A DNA stretch of 64,000 bases from Hydrogenophaga sp. 2FB. Lineage in GTDB: Bacteria > Pseudomonadota > Gammaproteobacteria > Burkholderiales > Burkholderiaceae_C. Under the pieces are notes generated by a model. It was not told the DNA's origin. It made no database searches and was given only the letters and a program-made list of their open reading frames with translations. Positions within the stretch are counted from its first letter, which is position 1. Each line of letters begins with the position of its first letter. Positions 52,569-62,179 of this stretch are shown here, piece after piece. The translations under genes and the position numbers were made by a program. Location: NCBI RefSeq assembly GCF_005503365.1, contig NZ_SCML01000023.1, forward strand, positions 1 to 64,000, given 5' to 3'.

Positions 52569-53357
52569 ATGCCCATCCATTCCACCGACATCAGCCTGAG
52601 TTTGCAAGGCGCATCGTCCGAAATCGCCGTCATCACGCTCAACCGGCCGGCCAAGCGCAACGCGCTGAACGACGGCCTGATCCTCGCCTTGCGCGACATC
52701 TTCCAGGGCATGCCGCACGGCGTCCGCGCGGCCGTGATCCATGGCGCGGGCGACCATTTCTGCGCCGGCCTGGACCTGTCCGAACTGCAGGAACGCGACG
52801 CCGGCCAAGGCCTGCACCATTCGCGCATGTGGCACGCGGCGCTTGAGTGCGTGCAGCAAGGCCCGGTCCCGGTGGTCGCGGCGCTGCATGGCGCGGTGGT
52901 CGGCGGTGGCCTGGAACTGGCCAGCGCGTGTCATATCCGCGTGGCCGATCAATCGAGCTTCTTTGCGTTGCCCGAAGGCTCGCGCGGCATCTTCGTGGGC
53001 GGCGGCGGCTCGGTGCGCATCCCACGCCTGATCGGTGCGGCGCGCATGGCCGACATGATGTTCACCGGCCGTGTCTACAAGGCCGAGGAAGGCGAACGCA
53101 TTGGCCTGGCGCAATACCTCGTGCCGGAAGGCACCGCGCTGGACAAAGCCATGGAGCTGGCCACGCGCATCGCCAGCAACGCACCGCTCACCAACTACGC
53201 GCTGATGCATGCACTGCCGCGCATCGCCGAACAACCGGCCGACCAGGGCTTCTTCACCGAAGCGCTGATGGCCGCCATCGTGCAGAACGCACCAGAAGCC
53301 AAGGAACGCGTGCGCGCGTTCCTCGAAGGCCGAGCGAGCAAAGTGAAGAGCGACTGA
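52569..53357 (+). CDS. crotonase-family enoyl-CoA hydratase
   Basis: This 262-residue crotonase has oxyanion-hole segments HFCAGLDLSEL and HGAVVGGGLEL. Both glutamates used by classical enoyl-CoA hydratases are present, Glu116 in GGGLELA and Glu136 in LPEGSRG. Hydroxycinnamoyl-CoA hydratase-lyases (Ech) have serine at the first position. This favours simple hydration within beta-oxidation over retro-aldol cleavage to vanillin (inference from the family). It leads the cluster with feruloyl-CoA synthase, thiolase and dehydrogenase. Confidence 0.88.
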   Translation: MPIHSTDISLSLQGASSEIAVITLNRPAKRNALNDGLILALRDIFQGMPHGVRAAVIHGAGDHFCAGLDLSELQERDAGQGLHHSRMWHAALECVQQGPVPVVAALHGAVVGGGLELASACHIRVADQSSFFALPEGSRGIFVGGGGSVRIPRLIGAARMADMMFTGRVYKAEEGERIGLAQYLVPEGTALDKAMELATRIASNAPLTNYALMHALPRIAEQPADQGFFTEALMAAIVQNAPEAKERVRAFLEGRASKVKSD

Positions 53358-53360
53358 AGT

Positions 53361-53442
53361 CGCTCCCCCCGCGCCGCCTTCGGCGTCACCCCCCAGAGGG
53401 CGATGCCTGGGACCGGCGGAGCCGGATCCGTGGCATCTCTGG
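53361..53442 (+). repeat. intergenic palindromic repeat, copy B
   Basis: This element has the same layout as copy A: CCCCCC, a GCC-TTCG-GGC-like stem, GATGCC (53402-53407) pairing with GGCATC (53432-53437), and an inner CCGGC-GGA-GCCGG. It starts 4 bases after the crotonase gene and ends about 60 bases before the feruloyl-CoA synthase gene. Confidence 0.7.
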
Positions 53443-53500
53443 ACTTCAGACACGCGCGCCGGCAAGACCCTGGTAGCCAACGACAACACGCAGAGACAAC

Positions 53501-55363
53501 ATGACCGCAGCGAAGTACCGGCCTTTGAAGTTTGGTGTCACCCACGCCGCCCTGCGCGACGGCGCGCCCGGCGTGCGCTACCTGAGCGCGCAGCAAACGC
53601 TGCCGCCCTTCCCCGATCGCATCACCGATCGGCTGGTGCACTGGGCCCGCACGCGCCCCGACCAGACCGTGTTCGCACGCCGTGTGAAAAATGCCGACGG
53701 CACGACCGGCGACTGGCGCCATATCAGCTTCGCGCAAGCGCTCGACGCGGCGCGCCGCATCGGCCAGGGTTTGCTCAACCGTGGACTCTCCGCCGAGCGG
53801 CCGGTGCTGATCCTGAGCGAGAACGACCTTGAACACGCGCTGCTCGCGCTGGGCTGCGTTTACGCCGGCATCGCCTATTGCCCGACCTCGCCGGCCTACT
53901 CGCTGGTGAGCCAGGACTTCGACAAGCTGCACCACGTGGTGAAGACGCTCACGCCAGGCCTGGTGTTCGCCGCGGACGCGCACCGTTACAGCCGCGCCAT
54001 GCTGGCCACGCTGGGCGACAACGTGGAGCTGGTGACCACCAAAGGCACGGTGCCCGGCCGCGCAACCACCTCGTTTGCCGCGCTGCTGGCCACCGAACCC
54101 ACACCCGCGGTGGACGCCGCGATGGCCGCCACCGGGCCCGACACGATCACCAAGTTCCTCTTCACCTCGGGCTCGACCAAGATGCCCAAGGCCGTCATCA
54201 ACACGCAGCGCATGTGGTGCGCCAACCAGCAGCAGATGAGCGAGTCGATGCCGGTGCTGGCCGAGAGCCCGCTGGTGCTGGTGGACTGGCTGCCGTGGAA
54301 CCACACGTTTGGTGGCAACCACAACGTGGGCATGGTGCTCTACCACGGTGGCACGCTCTACATCGACGACGGCAAACCCACGCCCGCGCTGATGGGCGAG
54401 ACGCTGCGCAATCTGCGCGAGATCGCGCCGACGGTGTACTTCAACGTGCCCACCGGTTTCGAGGCGATCGCCAACGCGATGAAGACCGACAACGCCCTGC
54501 GCAAGACGCTGCTCTCGCGCGTGCAAATGTTCTTCTACGCCGGCGCCGCGCTGGCGCAGCCGGTGTGGGACGCGCTGCACGCGGTGCAGGAAGCCGAGAT
54601 CGGCGAGCGCATCGTCATGGGCACCGGCCTGGGCATGACGGAGTCGGGCCCCTTTGGCCTCTTCGTCACCAGCGCCGACGTGAAAGCTGGCGACCTGGGC
54701 CTGCCCACGCCGGGTCTGGAGCTCAAACTGGTCGACAGCGACGGCAAGACCGAGGTGCGCTACCGGGGCCCGAACATCACGCCCGGCTACTGGCGCATGC
54801 CGGCGGAGACCGCCGAATGTTTCGATGAAGAAGGCTTCTTCAAGACCGGTGACGCGGTGAGGTGGATCGACGAGACCGACATCCACCAGGGTCTGAAATT
54901 CGACGGCCGCATCGCCGAAGACTTCAAGCTCGCTACCGGTACCTTCGTGAGCGTGGGTCCGATGCGCGCCAAGATCATCGCGGCTGGCGCGCCCTATATC
55001 CAGGACGTGGTCATCACCGGCCTGAACATGAAGGAAGTCGGCGCCATGGTGTTTCCCACCGGCGCGGTGCGCGCGCTCAGCGGCCTGCCGGCCGATGCGC
55101 CCTTGCACGACGTGCTTCACAGCGCGCCGGTGCTCGCGCACTTCCAGCGCGTGGTGACCGACCTGGCCAGAACGGCCACCGGCAGCGCCAGCCGCATCGC
55201 GCGCCTGTGCCTGCTGTCCGAGCCGCCCACGATCGACCGGGGCGAGGTCACGGACAAGGGCTCGATCAACCAACGCGCGGTGCTGGTGCACCGCGCCGAG
55301 ACCGTGGCAAAACTGCACGACGACACGCTGCACGCCATCCTCAAACCCGAGCAAACCACATGA
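53501..55363 (+). CDS. fcs: feruloyl-CoA synthase family ligase
   Basis: This 620-residue adenylate-forming enzyme of the Fcs type has the phosphate-binding motif FLFTSGSTKMPKAVINTQRM (about 223-242), VDWLPWNHTFGGNHNVG, and MGTGLGMTESGPF. The late segment GRIAEDFKLATGTFVSVG, rather than the usual GRxKD, is characteristic of this family. It converts ferulate, p-coumarate or caffeate to the CoA thioester. Its stop overlaps the thiolase start by 4 bases. Substrate range cannot be read from the sequence. Confidence 0.88.
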   Translation: MTAAKYRPLKFGVTHAALRDGAPGVRYLSAQQTLPPFPDRITDRLVHWARTRPDQTVFARRVKNADGTTGDWRHISFAQALDAARRIGQGLLNRGLSAERPVLILSENDLEHALLALGCVYAGIAYCPTSPAYSLVSQDFDKLHHVVKTLTPGLVFAADAHRYSRAMLATLGDNVELVTTKGTVPGRATTSFAALLATEPTPAVDAAMAATGPDTITKFLFTSGSTKMPKAVINTQRMWCANQQQMSESMPVLAESPLVLVDWLPWNHTFGGNHNVGMVLYHGGTLYIDDGKPTPALMGETLRNLREIAPTVYFNVPTGFEAIANAMKTDNALRKTLLSRVQMFFYAGAALAQPVWDALHAVQEAEIGERIVMGTGLGMTESGPFGLFVTSADVKAGDLGLPTPGLELKLVDSDGKTEVRYRGPNITPGYWRMPAETAECFDEEGFFKTGDAVRWIDETDIHQGLKFDGRIAEDFKLATGTFVSVGPMRAKIIAAGAPYIQDVVITGLNMKEVGAMVFPTGAVRALSGLPADAPLHDVLHSAPVLAHFQRVVTDLARTATGSASRIARLCLLSEPPTIDRGEVTDKGSINQRAVLVHRAETVAKLHDDTLHAILKPEQTT

Positions 55364-56607
55364 CATCCCGCGGATTCTTCAACGCCTTTGACGACGTCTG
55401 GCTGCTCGACGGCGTGCGCACGCCCATGGTCGACTACTGCGGCGCACTCGGCCACATCTCGCCCACCGACCTCGGCATCAAGGCCGCGCGCGCAGCGCTG
55501 CAACGCGCGGGCGTGCCGGGCGAACACATCGGCTCGGTGGTCACCGGCAACATGGCGCCCGGCGACTTCGATCAGTTCTTCCTGCCGCGCCACATCGGTC
55601 TGTACGCCGGCGTGCCGGTGGAAGTGCCGGCCATCATGGCGCAGCGCATCTGCGGCACGGGCTTCGAACTGTTCCGCCATGCAGGTGAGCACATCCAGGG
55701 CGGCGCGTGCGATGCCGCGCTGGTGGTGGGCACCGAGAGCATGACGCGCAACCCCATCGCCGCCTTCGACCACCGCACCGGCTTCAAGCTGGGCGCCCCT
55801 GTGGGTTTCAAGGACTACATGTGGGAAGCGCTGAAGGACCCGGCGGCCGGCATCAACATGATCCAGACCGCCGAGAACCTCGCGAAGCAATACGGCATCA
55901 CCCGAGAAGAGGTCGATGCTTTTGCCTCGGCCTCGTTCGCGAAAGCCGTGGCCGCGCAGGAGAGCGGTTTTCTCGCGGGCGAAATCGTACCGGTGGTCAC
56001 CGAGAGTTTCGAGCTCGCAGGCTACAAGGCGCGTGGCATCAAGCTGCAGGGCAAGCTCACCGAAGTGGCCACCGACACCCACCCGCGCATCTCGCCGGTG
56101 GAGGTGCTCGCCAAGCTGAGGTCGGTGTTCGAAGGCGGCGTGCAGACCGGTGGCAACAGCTCGGCGCTGGTGGACGCGGCAGCGGCCTGCGTGGTCACCT
56201 CCGGCGGTTACGCGAAAGCGCAAGGCAAGAAACCGATGGCGCGCGTGGTGGCCGCATCGGCCGTCGGTGTGCCGCCCGAAATCATGGGCATCGGCCCGGC
56301 GCCCGCCATCCGCCTGCTGCTCGAACGCACCGGCCTGAAGCTGAGCGACATCGCGCGCTTCGAAGTGAACGAAGCGCAAGGCGCACAAACCCTCGCTGTG
56401 GCGCGCGAACTCGGCATGGATCTGGACCGCCTGAACGTCAACGGTGGTGCCATCGCCCTGGGCCACCCGCTCGCGGCCACCGGCGTTCGCTTGACCTTGA
56501 CCCTCGCGCGCGAACTGCAGCGCAGCGGCCAGCGCTATGGCATCTCCAGCGCCTGCGTGGGTGGCGGCCAGGGCATGGCCTTGCTCATCGAAAACACAGC
56601 ATCATGA
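55360..56607 (+). CDS. thiolase (acetyl-CoA acyltransferase family)
   Basis: This 415-residue thiolase-fold protein has nucleophilic Cys98 in AQRICGTGF, the GGAIALGHPLAATG histidine, and the second cysteine in SSACVGGGQG. The usual NEAFA motif is replaced by NEAQGAQ, so one active-site block is atypical. In context it would cleave a 3-oxoacyl-CoA formed from a hydroxycinnamate, releasing acetyl-CoA and a benzoyl-type CoA. It is coupled to the feruloyl-CoA synthase gene. Confidence 0.88.
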   Translation: MTSRGFFNAFDDVWLLDGVRTPMVDYCGALGHISPTDLGIKAARAALQRAGVPGEHIGSVVTGNMAPGDFDQFFLPRHIGLYAGVPVEVPAIMAQRICGTGFELFRHAGEHIQGGACDAALVVGTESMTRNPIAAFDHRTGFKLGAPVGFKDYMWEALKDPAAGINMIQTAENLAKQYGITREEVDAFASASFAKAVAAQESGFLAGEIVPVVTESFELAGYKARGIKLQGKLTEVATDTHPRISPVEVLAKLRSVFEGGVQTGGNSSALVDAAAACVVTSGGYAKAQGKKPMARVVAASAVGVPPEIMGIGPAPAIRLLLERTGLKLSDIARFEVNEAQGAQTLAVARELGMDLDRLNVNGGAIALGHPLAATGVRLTLTLARELQRSGQRYGISSACVGGGQGMALLIENTAS

Positions 56608-56610
56608 ACA

Positions 56611-56687
56611 CCCCCGCGTCGCTTCGCGCCACCCCCTCAAGGGGGCAATACCGGCGGCCCGGCAAAGCCGGTTCCGCGGTATTTCCG
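56611..56687 (+). repeat. intergenic palindromic repeat, copy C
   Basis: It begins CCCCCGCGTCGCTTCGCG, then CCCCCTCAAGGGGG. The outer stem AATACCG (56647-56653) pairs with CGGTATT (56677-56683), and the inner CCCGGC-AAA-GCCGG is the same as in copy A. The outer stem differs from GATGCC/GGCATC in copies A and B yet remains fully paired, which indicates compensatory change. Confidence 0.7.
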
Positions 56688-56731
56688 GCATGCACTCGAA
56701 ACACCTCTTCAATCTGTCAAAGGAGCCAAGC

Positions 56732-57496
56732 ATGAACATTCAAGGACACGCAGCCCTCGTCACCGGTGGTGGCTCGGGCCTGGGCGAAGCCACCGCGCGC
56801 GAACTCGCGCGCCTGGGCGCCAAAGTCGCGGTGCTCGACGTGAACCTGGACAACGCCAAACGCGTGGCGGACGACATCGGTGGCGTGGCGCTGCGCTGCG
56901 ACATCACCGACACCGAGAGCCTGCAGGCCGCGATCGACCAGGCGGCGGCCGCGCACGGCCCGGCGCGCATGCTGATGAACATCGCCGGCATCGGCTCGGC
57001 CAAGCGCGTCGTCGCCAAAGACGGCAGTGCCGCGCCGCTGGAAGACTTCGCCAAGGTGATCAACGTCAACCTGATCGGCACCTACAACGCCAGCCGTCTC
57101 TTCGCCGCCGCTTGCGCCAGGCTGGACCCATTGGAAGACGGCGAGCGCGGCGTGATGGTGTTCACCGCCAGCGTGGCCGCCTTCGACGGCCAGGTAGGCC
57201 AGCAGGCCTACAGCGCGTCCAAGGGCGGTCTGGTCGGCATGACGCTGCCGATGGCGCGCGACCTCGCACAGCATGGCATTCGCGTCTGCACCATCGCACC
57301 CGGCCTGTTCAGCACGCCGCTGATGAAACAACTGCCCGAACCGGTGCAGGCCTCGCTGGCGGCTAGCATTCCGTTCCCGCCGCGGCTGGGCAAACCCGAA
57401 GAGTTCGCCCAGCTCGCGGCACACATCATCAACAACACGCACCTGAATGGCGAAGTGATCCGCCTCGACGGTGCTTTGAGAATGGCCCCCCGATGA
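56732..57496 (+). CDS. SDR-family 3-hydroxyacyl-CoA dehydrogenase (HSD10-like)
   Basis: This 254-residue short-chain dehydrogenase has the NAD-binding TGGGSGLGEATA (about 11-22), NIAGI, and the catalytic YSASK (Tyr near 168, Lys 172) with a preceding serine in FTASVAAF. The C-terminal PGLFSTPLMKQLPEPVQASL and GEVIRLDGALRM match type II 3-hydroxyacyl-CoA dehydrogenases. An AAGGAG RBS precedes ATG 56732. It would oxidise the 3-hydroxy intermediate produced by the crotonase. Confidence 0.88.
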   Translation: MNIQGHAALVTGGGSGLGEATARELARLGAKVAVLDVNLDNAKRVADDIGGVALRCDITDTESLQAAIDQAAAAHGPARMLMNIAGIGSAKRVVAKDGSAAPLEDFAKVINVNLIGTYNASRLFAAACARLDPLEDGERGVMVFTASVAAFDGQVGQQAYSASKGGLVGMTLPMARDLAQHGIRVCTIAPGLFSTPLMKQLPEPVQASLAASIPFPPRLGKPEEFAQLAAHIINNTHLNGEVIRLDGALRMAPR

Positions 57497-57912
57497 GCAA
57501 AGTGGTTGTGTACGAAGTGGAAGTGATGTTCGGCGATTGCGATCCCGCCGGCATCGTGTTTTTTCCGAATTTCTCGAAGTGGATGGACGCGTCTTCGTTG
57601 AACTTCTTCAAGCAGTGCGGCGTACCGCCCTGGCGCGAGACGAAGAAGACGCGCGGCATCGTCGGCACGCCGCTGCTGGAGATCCACACCAGGTTCATGC
57701 GTCCCGCCACCTACGGCGAGCGCCTGCAGATCCACACCAGCGTCGTCGAATGGCGCGACAAGGTGTTCATCCACAAGCACGTGGTCAAGCGCGGTGACGA
57801 CGTGTTGTGCGAAGGCAGCGAGACCCGCGCCTTCGTGGTCCATCCGCCCGAAACGCCCGACCGCATCAAGGCGATCCCCGTGCCCGAAGACATCAAGGCG
57901 CTCTGCAGCTGA
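57493..57912 (+). CDS. hotdog-fold acyl-CoA thioesterase (4-hydroxybenzoyl-CoA thioesterase-like)
   Basis: This 139-residue thioesterase has the diagnostic FGDCDPAGIVFFPNFSKWMD, including the catalytic Asp near residue 19, of 4-hydroxybenzoyl-CoA thioesterases. It overlaps the SDR gene by 4 bases. In the cluster it would release the free benzoic acid (vanillate or 4-hydroxybenzoate) after thiolysis. General acyl-CoA housekeeping is the alternative. Confidence 0.88.
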   Translation: MSKVVVYEVEVMFGDCDPAGIVFFPNFSKWMDASSLNFFKQCGVPPWRETKKTRGIVGTPLLEIHTRFMRPATYGERLQIHTSVVEWRDKVFIHKHVVKRGDDVLCEGSETRAFVVHPPETPDRIKAIPVPEDIKALCS

Positions 57913-57963
57913 TCCTGCGCCTGAACCGAACCGTTTTTTCACCACCCCAGAAGGAGACATCGA

Positions 57964-59097
57964 ATGAAAGCCGTCAAGACCCTCATCGCCGTGGCCGTCA
58001 CCGCCCTGACCAGCACCGCTGTGCTGGCCGACATCAACATCGGCGTGAGTCTCTCGCTCACCGGCCCGGGTTCCGGCCTGGGCATTCCGATGCAGAACCA
58101 GTTCAAGCTGTTCCCGAAGACCATCGCCGGAGAAAAGGTCAACCTGATCATCCTCGACGATGCGAGCGACCCGGGCAAGGGCGCGGCCAACGCACGCCGC
58201 TTCGTCACCGAAGACAAGGTCGACCTGATCATCGGCTCGTGCCTGACGCCCGTGGCCGCGGCCATGACGCCCGTGGTCACCGAAGCCAAGACGGTGCAAC
58301 TGGCCGCCTCGCCCGTGGGCGTGCCACCCGGCGCCGATCAGTGGATGTTCCGCCTGCCGCAGGGCAACGACGTGATGGCCCATGCCATGGTCGAACACAT
58401 GAAGAAGCAAGGCATCAAGACGATTGGCTTCCTTGGATACACCGATGCCTATGGTGAGCTCTGGCTCAAGGCCATCACGCCGCTGGCCGAGAAAGCTGGC
58501 ATGAAAGTGGTGGCCGCGGAGCGCTTCGCGCGCACCGACACCAGCGTGACGCCGCAGGCGCTCAAGCTCACCTCCGCCAACCCCGATGCGATCCTCGTGG
58601 TGGCGTCGGGTTCGGGCGCCGCGATGCCGCACAAGGCGATCGTGGAGCGCGGCTACAAGGGCAAGATCTACCAGACGCACGCGGCCGCCACGCCCGATCT
58701 GGTGCGCATCGGCGGCAAGGACGTGGAAGGTTCCTTTGTGGTCTCCGGCCCGGCCGTGATCGCCGAGCAGTTGCCCGACAGCCACCCGTCCAAGAAGCTG
58801 GCGGTGGACTTCGTGACGCAATACGAAAAGCTGGTGGGCCCCGGCTCGCGCAACCAGTTCGCCGGCCACAGCTACGACGCCGCCATTGCGTTGAACAAGG
58901 CCGTGCCACTCGCGCTGAAAAGCGGCAAGCCCGGCACGCCGGAGTTCCGCGCCGCGCTGCGCGACACCTTCGAAACCATGGGCCGCACGGTGTTCTCGCA
59001 CGGCGTGATGAACTGGACCAAGGACGACCACTGGGGCTACACGAATGAAACCGGTGTGATGCTGAAGGTCGTCGACGGCAAATTCAAGGTGGAGTGA
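57964..59097 (+). CDS. branched-chain-amino-acid-type ABC binding protein (aromatic acid uptake)
   Basis: This 377-residue periplasmic binding protein of the Liv/amide family has a 22-residue signal peptide ending VLA. The segments INIGVSLSLTGPGSGLGIPMQ, DDASDPGKGAANARRF and GFLGYTDAYGELW are typical. Liv-type systems in catabolic clusters often import aromatic acids such as hydroxycinnamates or benzoates. An AAGGAG RBS precedes ATG 57964. It is the first of four transporter genes. Confidence 0.88.
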   Translation: MKAVKTLIAVAVTALTSTAVLADINIGVSLSLTGPGSGLGIPMQNQFKLFPKTIAGEKVNLIILDDASDPGKGAANARRFVTEDKVDLIIGSCLTPVAAAMTPVVTEAKTVQLAASPVGVPPGADQWMFRLPQGNDVMAHAMVEHMKKQGIKTIGFLGYTDAYGELWLKAITPLAEKAGMKVVAAERFARTDTSVTPQALKLTSANPDAILVVASGSGAAMPHKAIVERGYKGKIYQTHAAATPDLVRIGGKDVEGSFVVSGPAVIAEQLPDSHPSKKLAVDFVTQYEKLVGPGSRNQFAGHSYDAAIALNKAVPLALKSGKPGTPEFRAALRDTFETMGRTVFSHGVMNWTKDDHWGYTNETGVMLKVVDGKFKVE

Positions 59098-59103
59098 TTC
59101 GGA

Positions 59104-59322
59104 GCACCCCCCTGCGCGCCTGACGGCGCCCCCCCTTTCTCGCCTTCGGCGGGAGGGGGAGCGACACCTGGGGCCGGCGGAGCCGGACCCTTGTTGCCTC
59201 TGGCTTACCCCCTCCCCCTCTGGGGGAGGGCTGGGGTGAGGGCCCGCAGGCAGTGGCGTGGTCGGCGCGCCTGGCTCCCATCCCGGCCTTCCCCCAGAGG
59301 GGGAAGGAGCGCATTCACGTGG
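59104..59322 (+). repeat. intergenic palindromic repeats, copy D with a second hairpin unit
   Basis: The left unit (59104-59203) has CCCCCC, a CGCCTTCGGCG stem and CCGGC-GGA-GCCGG, and matches the reversed copy at 42751-42845. The right unit (about 59205-59322) has CCTCCCCCTCTGGGGGAGG and, 80 bases on, CCTTCCCCCAGAGGGGGAAGG as an imperfect mirror. The block fills the 268-base gap between the binding-protein and permease genes. No gene is seen in it. Confidence 0.65.
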
Positions 59323-59365
59323 CTGAGTTTCTTTTCCGCGCTTCCTTTTCTCGCTAAGGGTCCGT

Positions 59366-60406
59366 ATGGATTTTTCGATTGCCAGCATCCTGGCACTGGA
59401 TGGCCTCACCAACGGCGCGGTGTACGCGCTGCTGGGCCTGGCCATCGTCCTGGTGTTCACCGTCACCCGGATCATCTTCATTCCCCAGGGCGAGTTCGTC
59501 GCGTACGGCGCGCTCACCCTGGCCATTTTTCAAACCGGCAAGGTGCCCGGCACCGTGTGGCTGCTGTTGCTGCTGGCCGGGCTTGCCGCGCTGAGGGACT
59601 TGGTCGAGCGCTGGCGCCAGCACCGCAACGCGTTGACCGCGTTCAAGGCCGCAGGCCGCACGCTGGTGCTGCCGCTGCTCGTGTCCATCGTGGCCATCTG
59701 GGCCGCGCCGCAGCAGTTCCCGTTGTGGGTGCAGGCGGCGCTCAGCGTCGCGGTGGTCACGGTCTACGGCCCGCTGGTCTACCGCGTGGCCTACCAGTCG
59801 CTGGAGAGCGCCACGCCGCTGGTGTTGTTGATCGTCTCGGTCGGCGTGCACTTCGCCATGACCGGCCTGGGCCTGGTGTTCTTCGGCGCGGAAGGTTTCC
59901 GCAATCCGGCGTTCTGGGACACGCGTTACGCCATCGGCCCGGTCATGCTGTCGGGCCAGGCCATCATCACCTTCGCCGCCACGGTGGCGCTGATCGTCAT
60001 GCTCTGGCTGTATTTCGAGCGCTCGCTGCGCGGCAAGGCCCTGCGCGCCATTGCGGTGAACCGCACGGGTGCGCGCCTCATGGGCATCTCGTCGCAAGCA
60101 TCGGGCCAGCTCACGATGACCATGGCGGCCTTCATCGGCGCGCTCTCGGGTCTGCTGATCGGCCCGACCACTACCGTGTTCTACGACTCGGGTTTTCTCA
60201 TCGGCCTCAAGGGCTTCGTGGCGGCTGTCGCTGCCGGCCTTGCGAGCTACCCGGGGGCGCTGGTCGCTGCGCTCGGTGTCGGCGTGATCGAAGCCTTCGG
60301 TTCGTTCTGGGCCAGTGCCTTCAAGGAAGTGATTGTGTTCACCCTGATCCTCCCCGTCTTGCTGTTCCGTTCGCTGCGCAGCAAACATTCCGACGAGGAC
60401 CACTGA
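59366..60406 (+). CDS. livH: ABC transporter permease LivH
   Basis: This 346-residue inner-membrane permease of the LivH family has about eight spans. Characteristic segments are [33 protein letters not shown] at the N-terminus, RALRAIAVN-type [18 protein letters not shown], and [23 protein letters not shown] stretch of about 60 residues around 65-125 is longer than in the E. coli protein. It is separated from its binding protein by repeat DNA and followed after one base by the LivM-LivG fusion. Confidence 0.88.
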   Translation: MDFSIASILALDGLTNGAVYALLGLAIVLVFTVTRIIFIPQGEFVAYGALTLAIFQTGKVPGTVWLLLLLAGLAALRDLVERWRQHRNALTAFKAAGRTLVLPLLVSIVAIWAAPQQFPLWVQAALSVAVVTVYGPLVYRVAYQSLESATPLVLLIVSVGVHFAMTGLGLVFFGAEGFRNPAFWDTRYAIGPVMLSGQAIITFAATVALIVMLWLYFERSLRGKALRAIAVNRTGARLMGISSQASGQLTMTMAAFIGALSGLLIGPTTTVFYDSGFLIGLKGFVAAVAAGLASYPGALVAALGVGVIEAFGSFWASAFKEVIVFTLILPVLLFRSLRSKHSDEDH

Positions 60407-60407
60407 C

Positions 60408-62177
60408 ATGCCGAAGCCACAAAACATCGGCCTGCTGGTCCTGGCCATTGCGATCCCGCTGATCGCCGTCCTCCCCGTGCCCGATTTCTGGATCACGCAA
60501 CTCAACATGATCGGCATGTACAGCATGACCGTGCTGGGCCTGATCCTGCTCACCGGCGTGGGCGGTCTCACCTCGTTCGGGCAGGCAGCGTTCGTCGGCA
60601 TCGGCGCGTACACCACGGCCTGGCTCACGCTCAACCTCGGCATGTCGCCGTGGGTCACGCTGTTCATCGGCATGGGTCTCACGGCCGCCAGCGCGCTGAT
60701 CGTTGGACTGATCACCTTGCGCATGTCGGGCCACTACCTGCCGCTGGCCACCATCGCCTGGGGCCTGTCGCTGTACTACCTCATGGGCAACCTCGATGCG
60801 CTGGGCAAATACGACGGTCTGCTCGGCATCAAGAGCCTGTCCATCGCGGGCTTCGACATCGGCCAGGGCCGTGCGTTCTTCGTGCTGACCTGGGTCATCC
60901 TGCTGGCCTTCGTGGCCGCCATGCTGCACCTGCTCGACTCGCGCGCGGGCCGCGCGATCCGCTCGCTCAAGAGCGGCTCGCAGATGCCCGAGGCCATGGG
61001 CATCAGCACCTTCCGCTACAAGGTCACCATCTTCGTGCTGGCCGCGCTGCTGGCGTCCGTCGCGGGTTGGCTGCTGGCACACTTCCAGCGCACGGTGAAC
61101 CCTTCTGCCTTCGGGCTGAAGATGGGTATCGAGTACCTGTTCATGGCGGTGATCGGTGGCGTGGGCCACGTCTGGGGCGCGATCGTGGGCGCGGGCCTGA
61201 TCCGCGTGCTCGAAGACCAGCTGCAAGTGCTGCTGCCCAAACTGATGGGCACCAGCGGCAGCTATGAAGTGATCGTCTTCGGCGTGGCGCTGGTGGTGAT
61301 GCTCAAGTACCTGCCCGATGGCCTGTGGTCGATGGTGGGCAAGCGCATGCCTCAAAAACCGCGCACGGTCGATTGGCAGAACGCCGCCGCCCTGCCCGAA
61401 CGCGCCAAGCCGGCGGCGGGCGAACTGGTGCTGGACGTGCAGAAGGCGCGCATGCAGTTCGGTGGCCTGGTGGCCGTGAACGACATCAGCTTCCAGATCC
61501 ACGGCGGCCAGATCGTCGGGCTCATCGGACCCAACGGCGCCGGCAAGTCGACCACCTTCAACCTCATCACCGGCGTGTTGCCCGCCACCAGCGGCCAGGT
61601 GCGGTTCCAGGGCGGCAACGTGGTGGGCAAGCCCTCGCGCGCCATCGCGCAACTGGGCATGGCGCGCACCTTCCAGCACGTGAAGATGATCCCGGACATG
61701 ACGGTGCTGGAGAACGTGGCCTTGGGCGCGCACACGCGGGGCCGCAAGGGCGTGCTGCCCGCCATGCTGCGCACCAACCGTGCCGAGGAACGGCAACTCT
61801 TCCGCGAAGCGCAGCGCCAGCTGGAACGCATCGGCATGGGTGAGTACCTGCACGAACAGGCCGGCAACCTGGCCATGGGGCCGCAGCGGCTGATGGAAAT
61901 TGCGCGCGCCCTGTGCGCCGACCCCACGCTGCTGCTGCTCGACGAACCGGCGGCCGGTCTGCGCCACAAGGAAAAGCAGGCGCTCGCGGGCGTGCTGCGC
62001 CAGCTCAAAGGCGAAGGCATGAGCATCCTGCTGGTGGAACACGACATGGACCTGGTGATGCAGATCTGCGACCACCTGGTGGTGATGGAATTCGGCACGC
62101 TGCTCACGCAAGGGCCACCCGCGCAGGTGCAACAAGACCCGAAGGTGCGCGCGGCCTACCTCGGCACGGAGCATTGA
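60408..62177 (+). CDS. fused ABC permease-ATPase (LivM-LivG)
   Basis: This 589-residue fusion has residues 1-320 as a LivM permease ([33 protein letters not shown], and the EAA-like [14 protein letters not shown]). After a linker, residues 345-589 are a LivG ATPase with Walker [10 protein letters not shown], Walker [12 protein letters not shown] and H-loop EHDMDLVM. The ABC signature reads LAMGPQRL, unlike the usual LSxGQ, so one composite ATP site may be weak. It works with LivH and LivF encoded on either side. Confidence 0.9.
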   Translation: MPKPQNIGLLVLAIAIPLIAVLPVPDFWITQLNMIGMYSMTVLGLILLTGVGGLTSFGQAAFVGIGAYTTAWLTLNLGMSPWVTLFIGMGLTAASALIVGLITLRMSGHYLPLATIAWGLSLYYLMGNLDALGKYDGLLGIKSLSIAGFDIGQGRAFFVLTWVILLAFVAAMLHLLDSRAGRAIRSLKSGSQMPEAMGISTFRYKVTIFVLAALLASVAGWLLAHFQRTVNPSAFGLKMGIEYLFMAVIGGVGHVWGAIVGAGLIRVLEDQLQVLLPKLMGTSGSYEVIVFGVALVVMLKYLPDGLWSMVGKRMPQKPRTVDWQNAAALPERAKPAAGELVLDVQKARMQFGGLVAVNDISFQIHGGQIVGLIGPNGAGKSTTFNLITGVLPATSGQVRFQGGNVVGKPSRAIAQLGMARTFQHVKMIPDMTVLENVALGAHTRGRKGVLPAMLRTNRAEERQLFREAQRQLERIGMGEYLHEQAGNLAMGPQRLMEIARALCADPTLLLLDEPAAGLRHKEKQALAGVLRQLKGEGMSILLVEHDMDLVMQICDHLVVMEFGTLLTQGPPAQVQQDPKVRAAYLGTEH

Positions 62178-62179
62178 AC

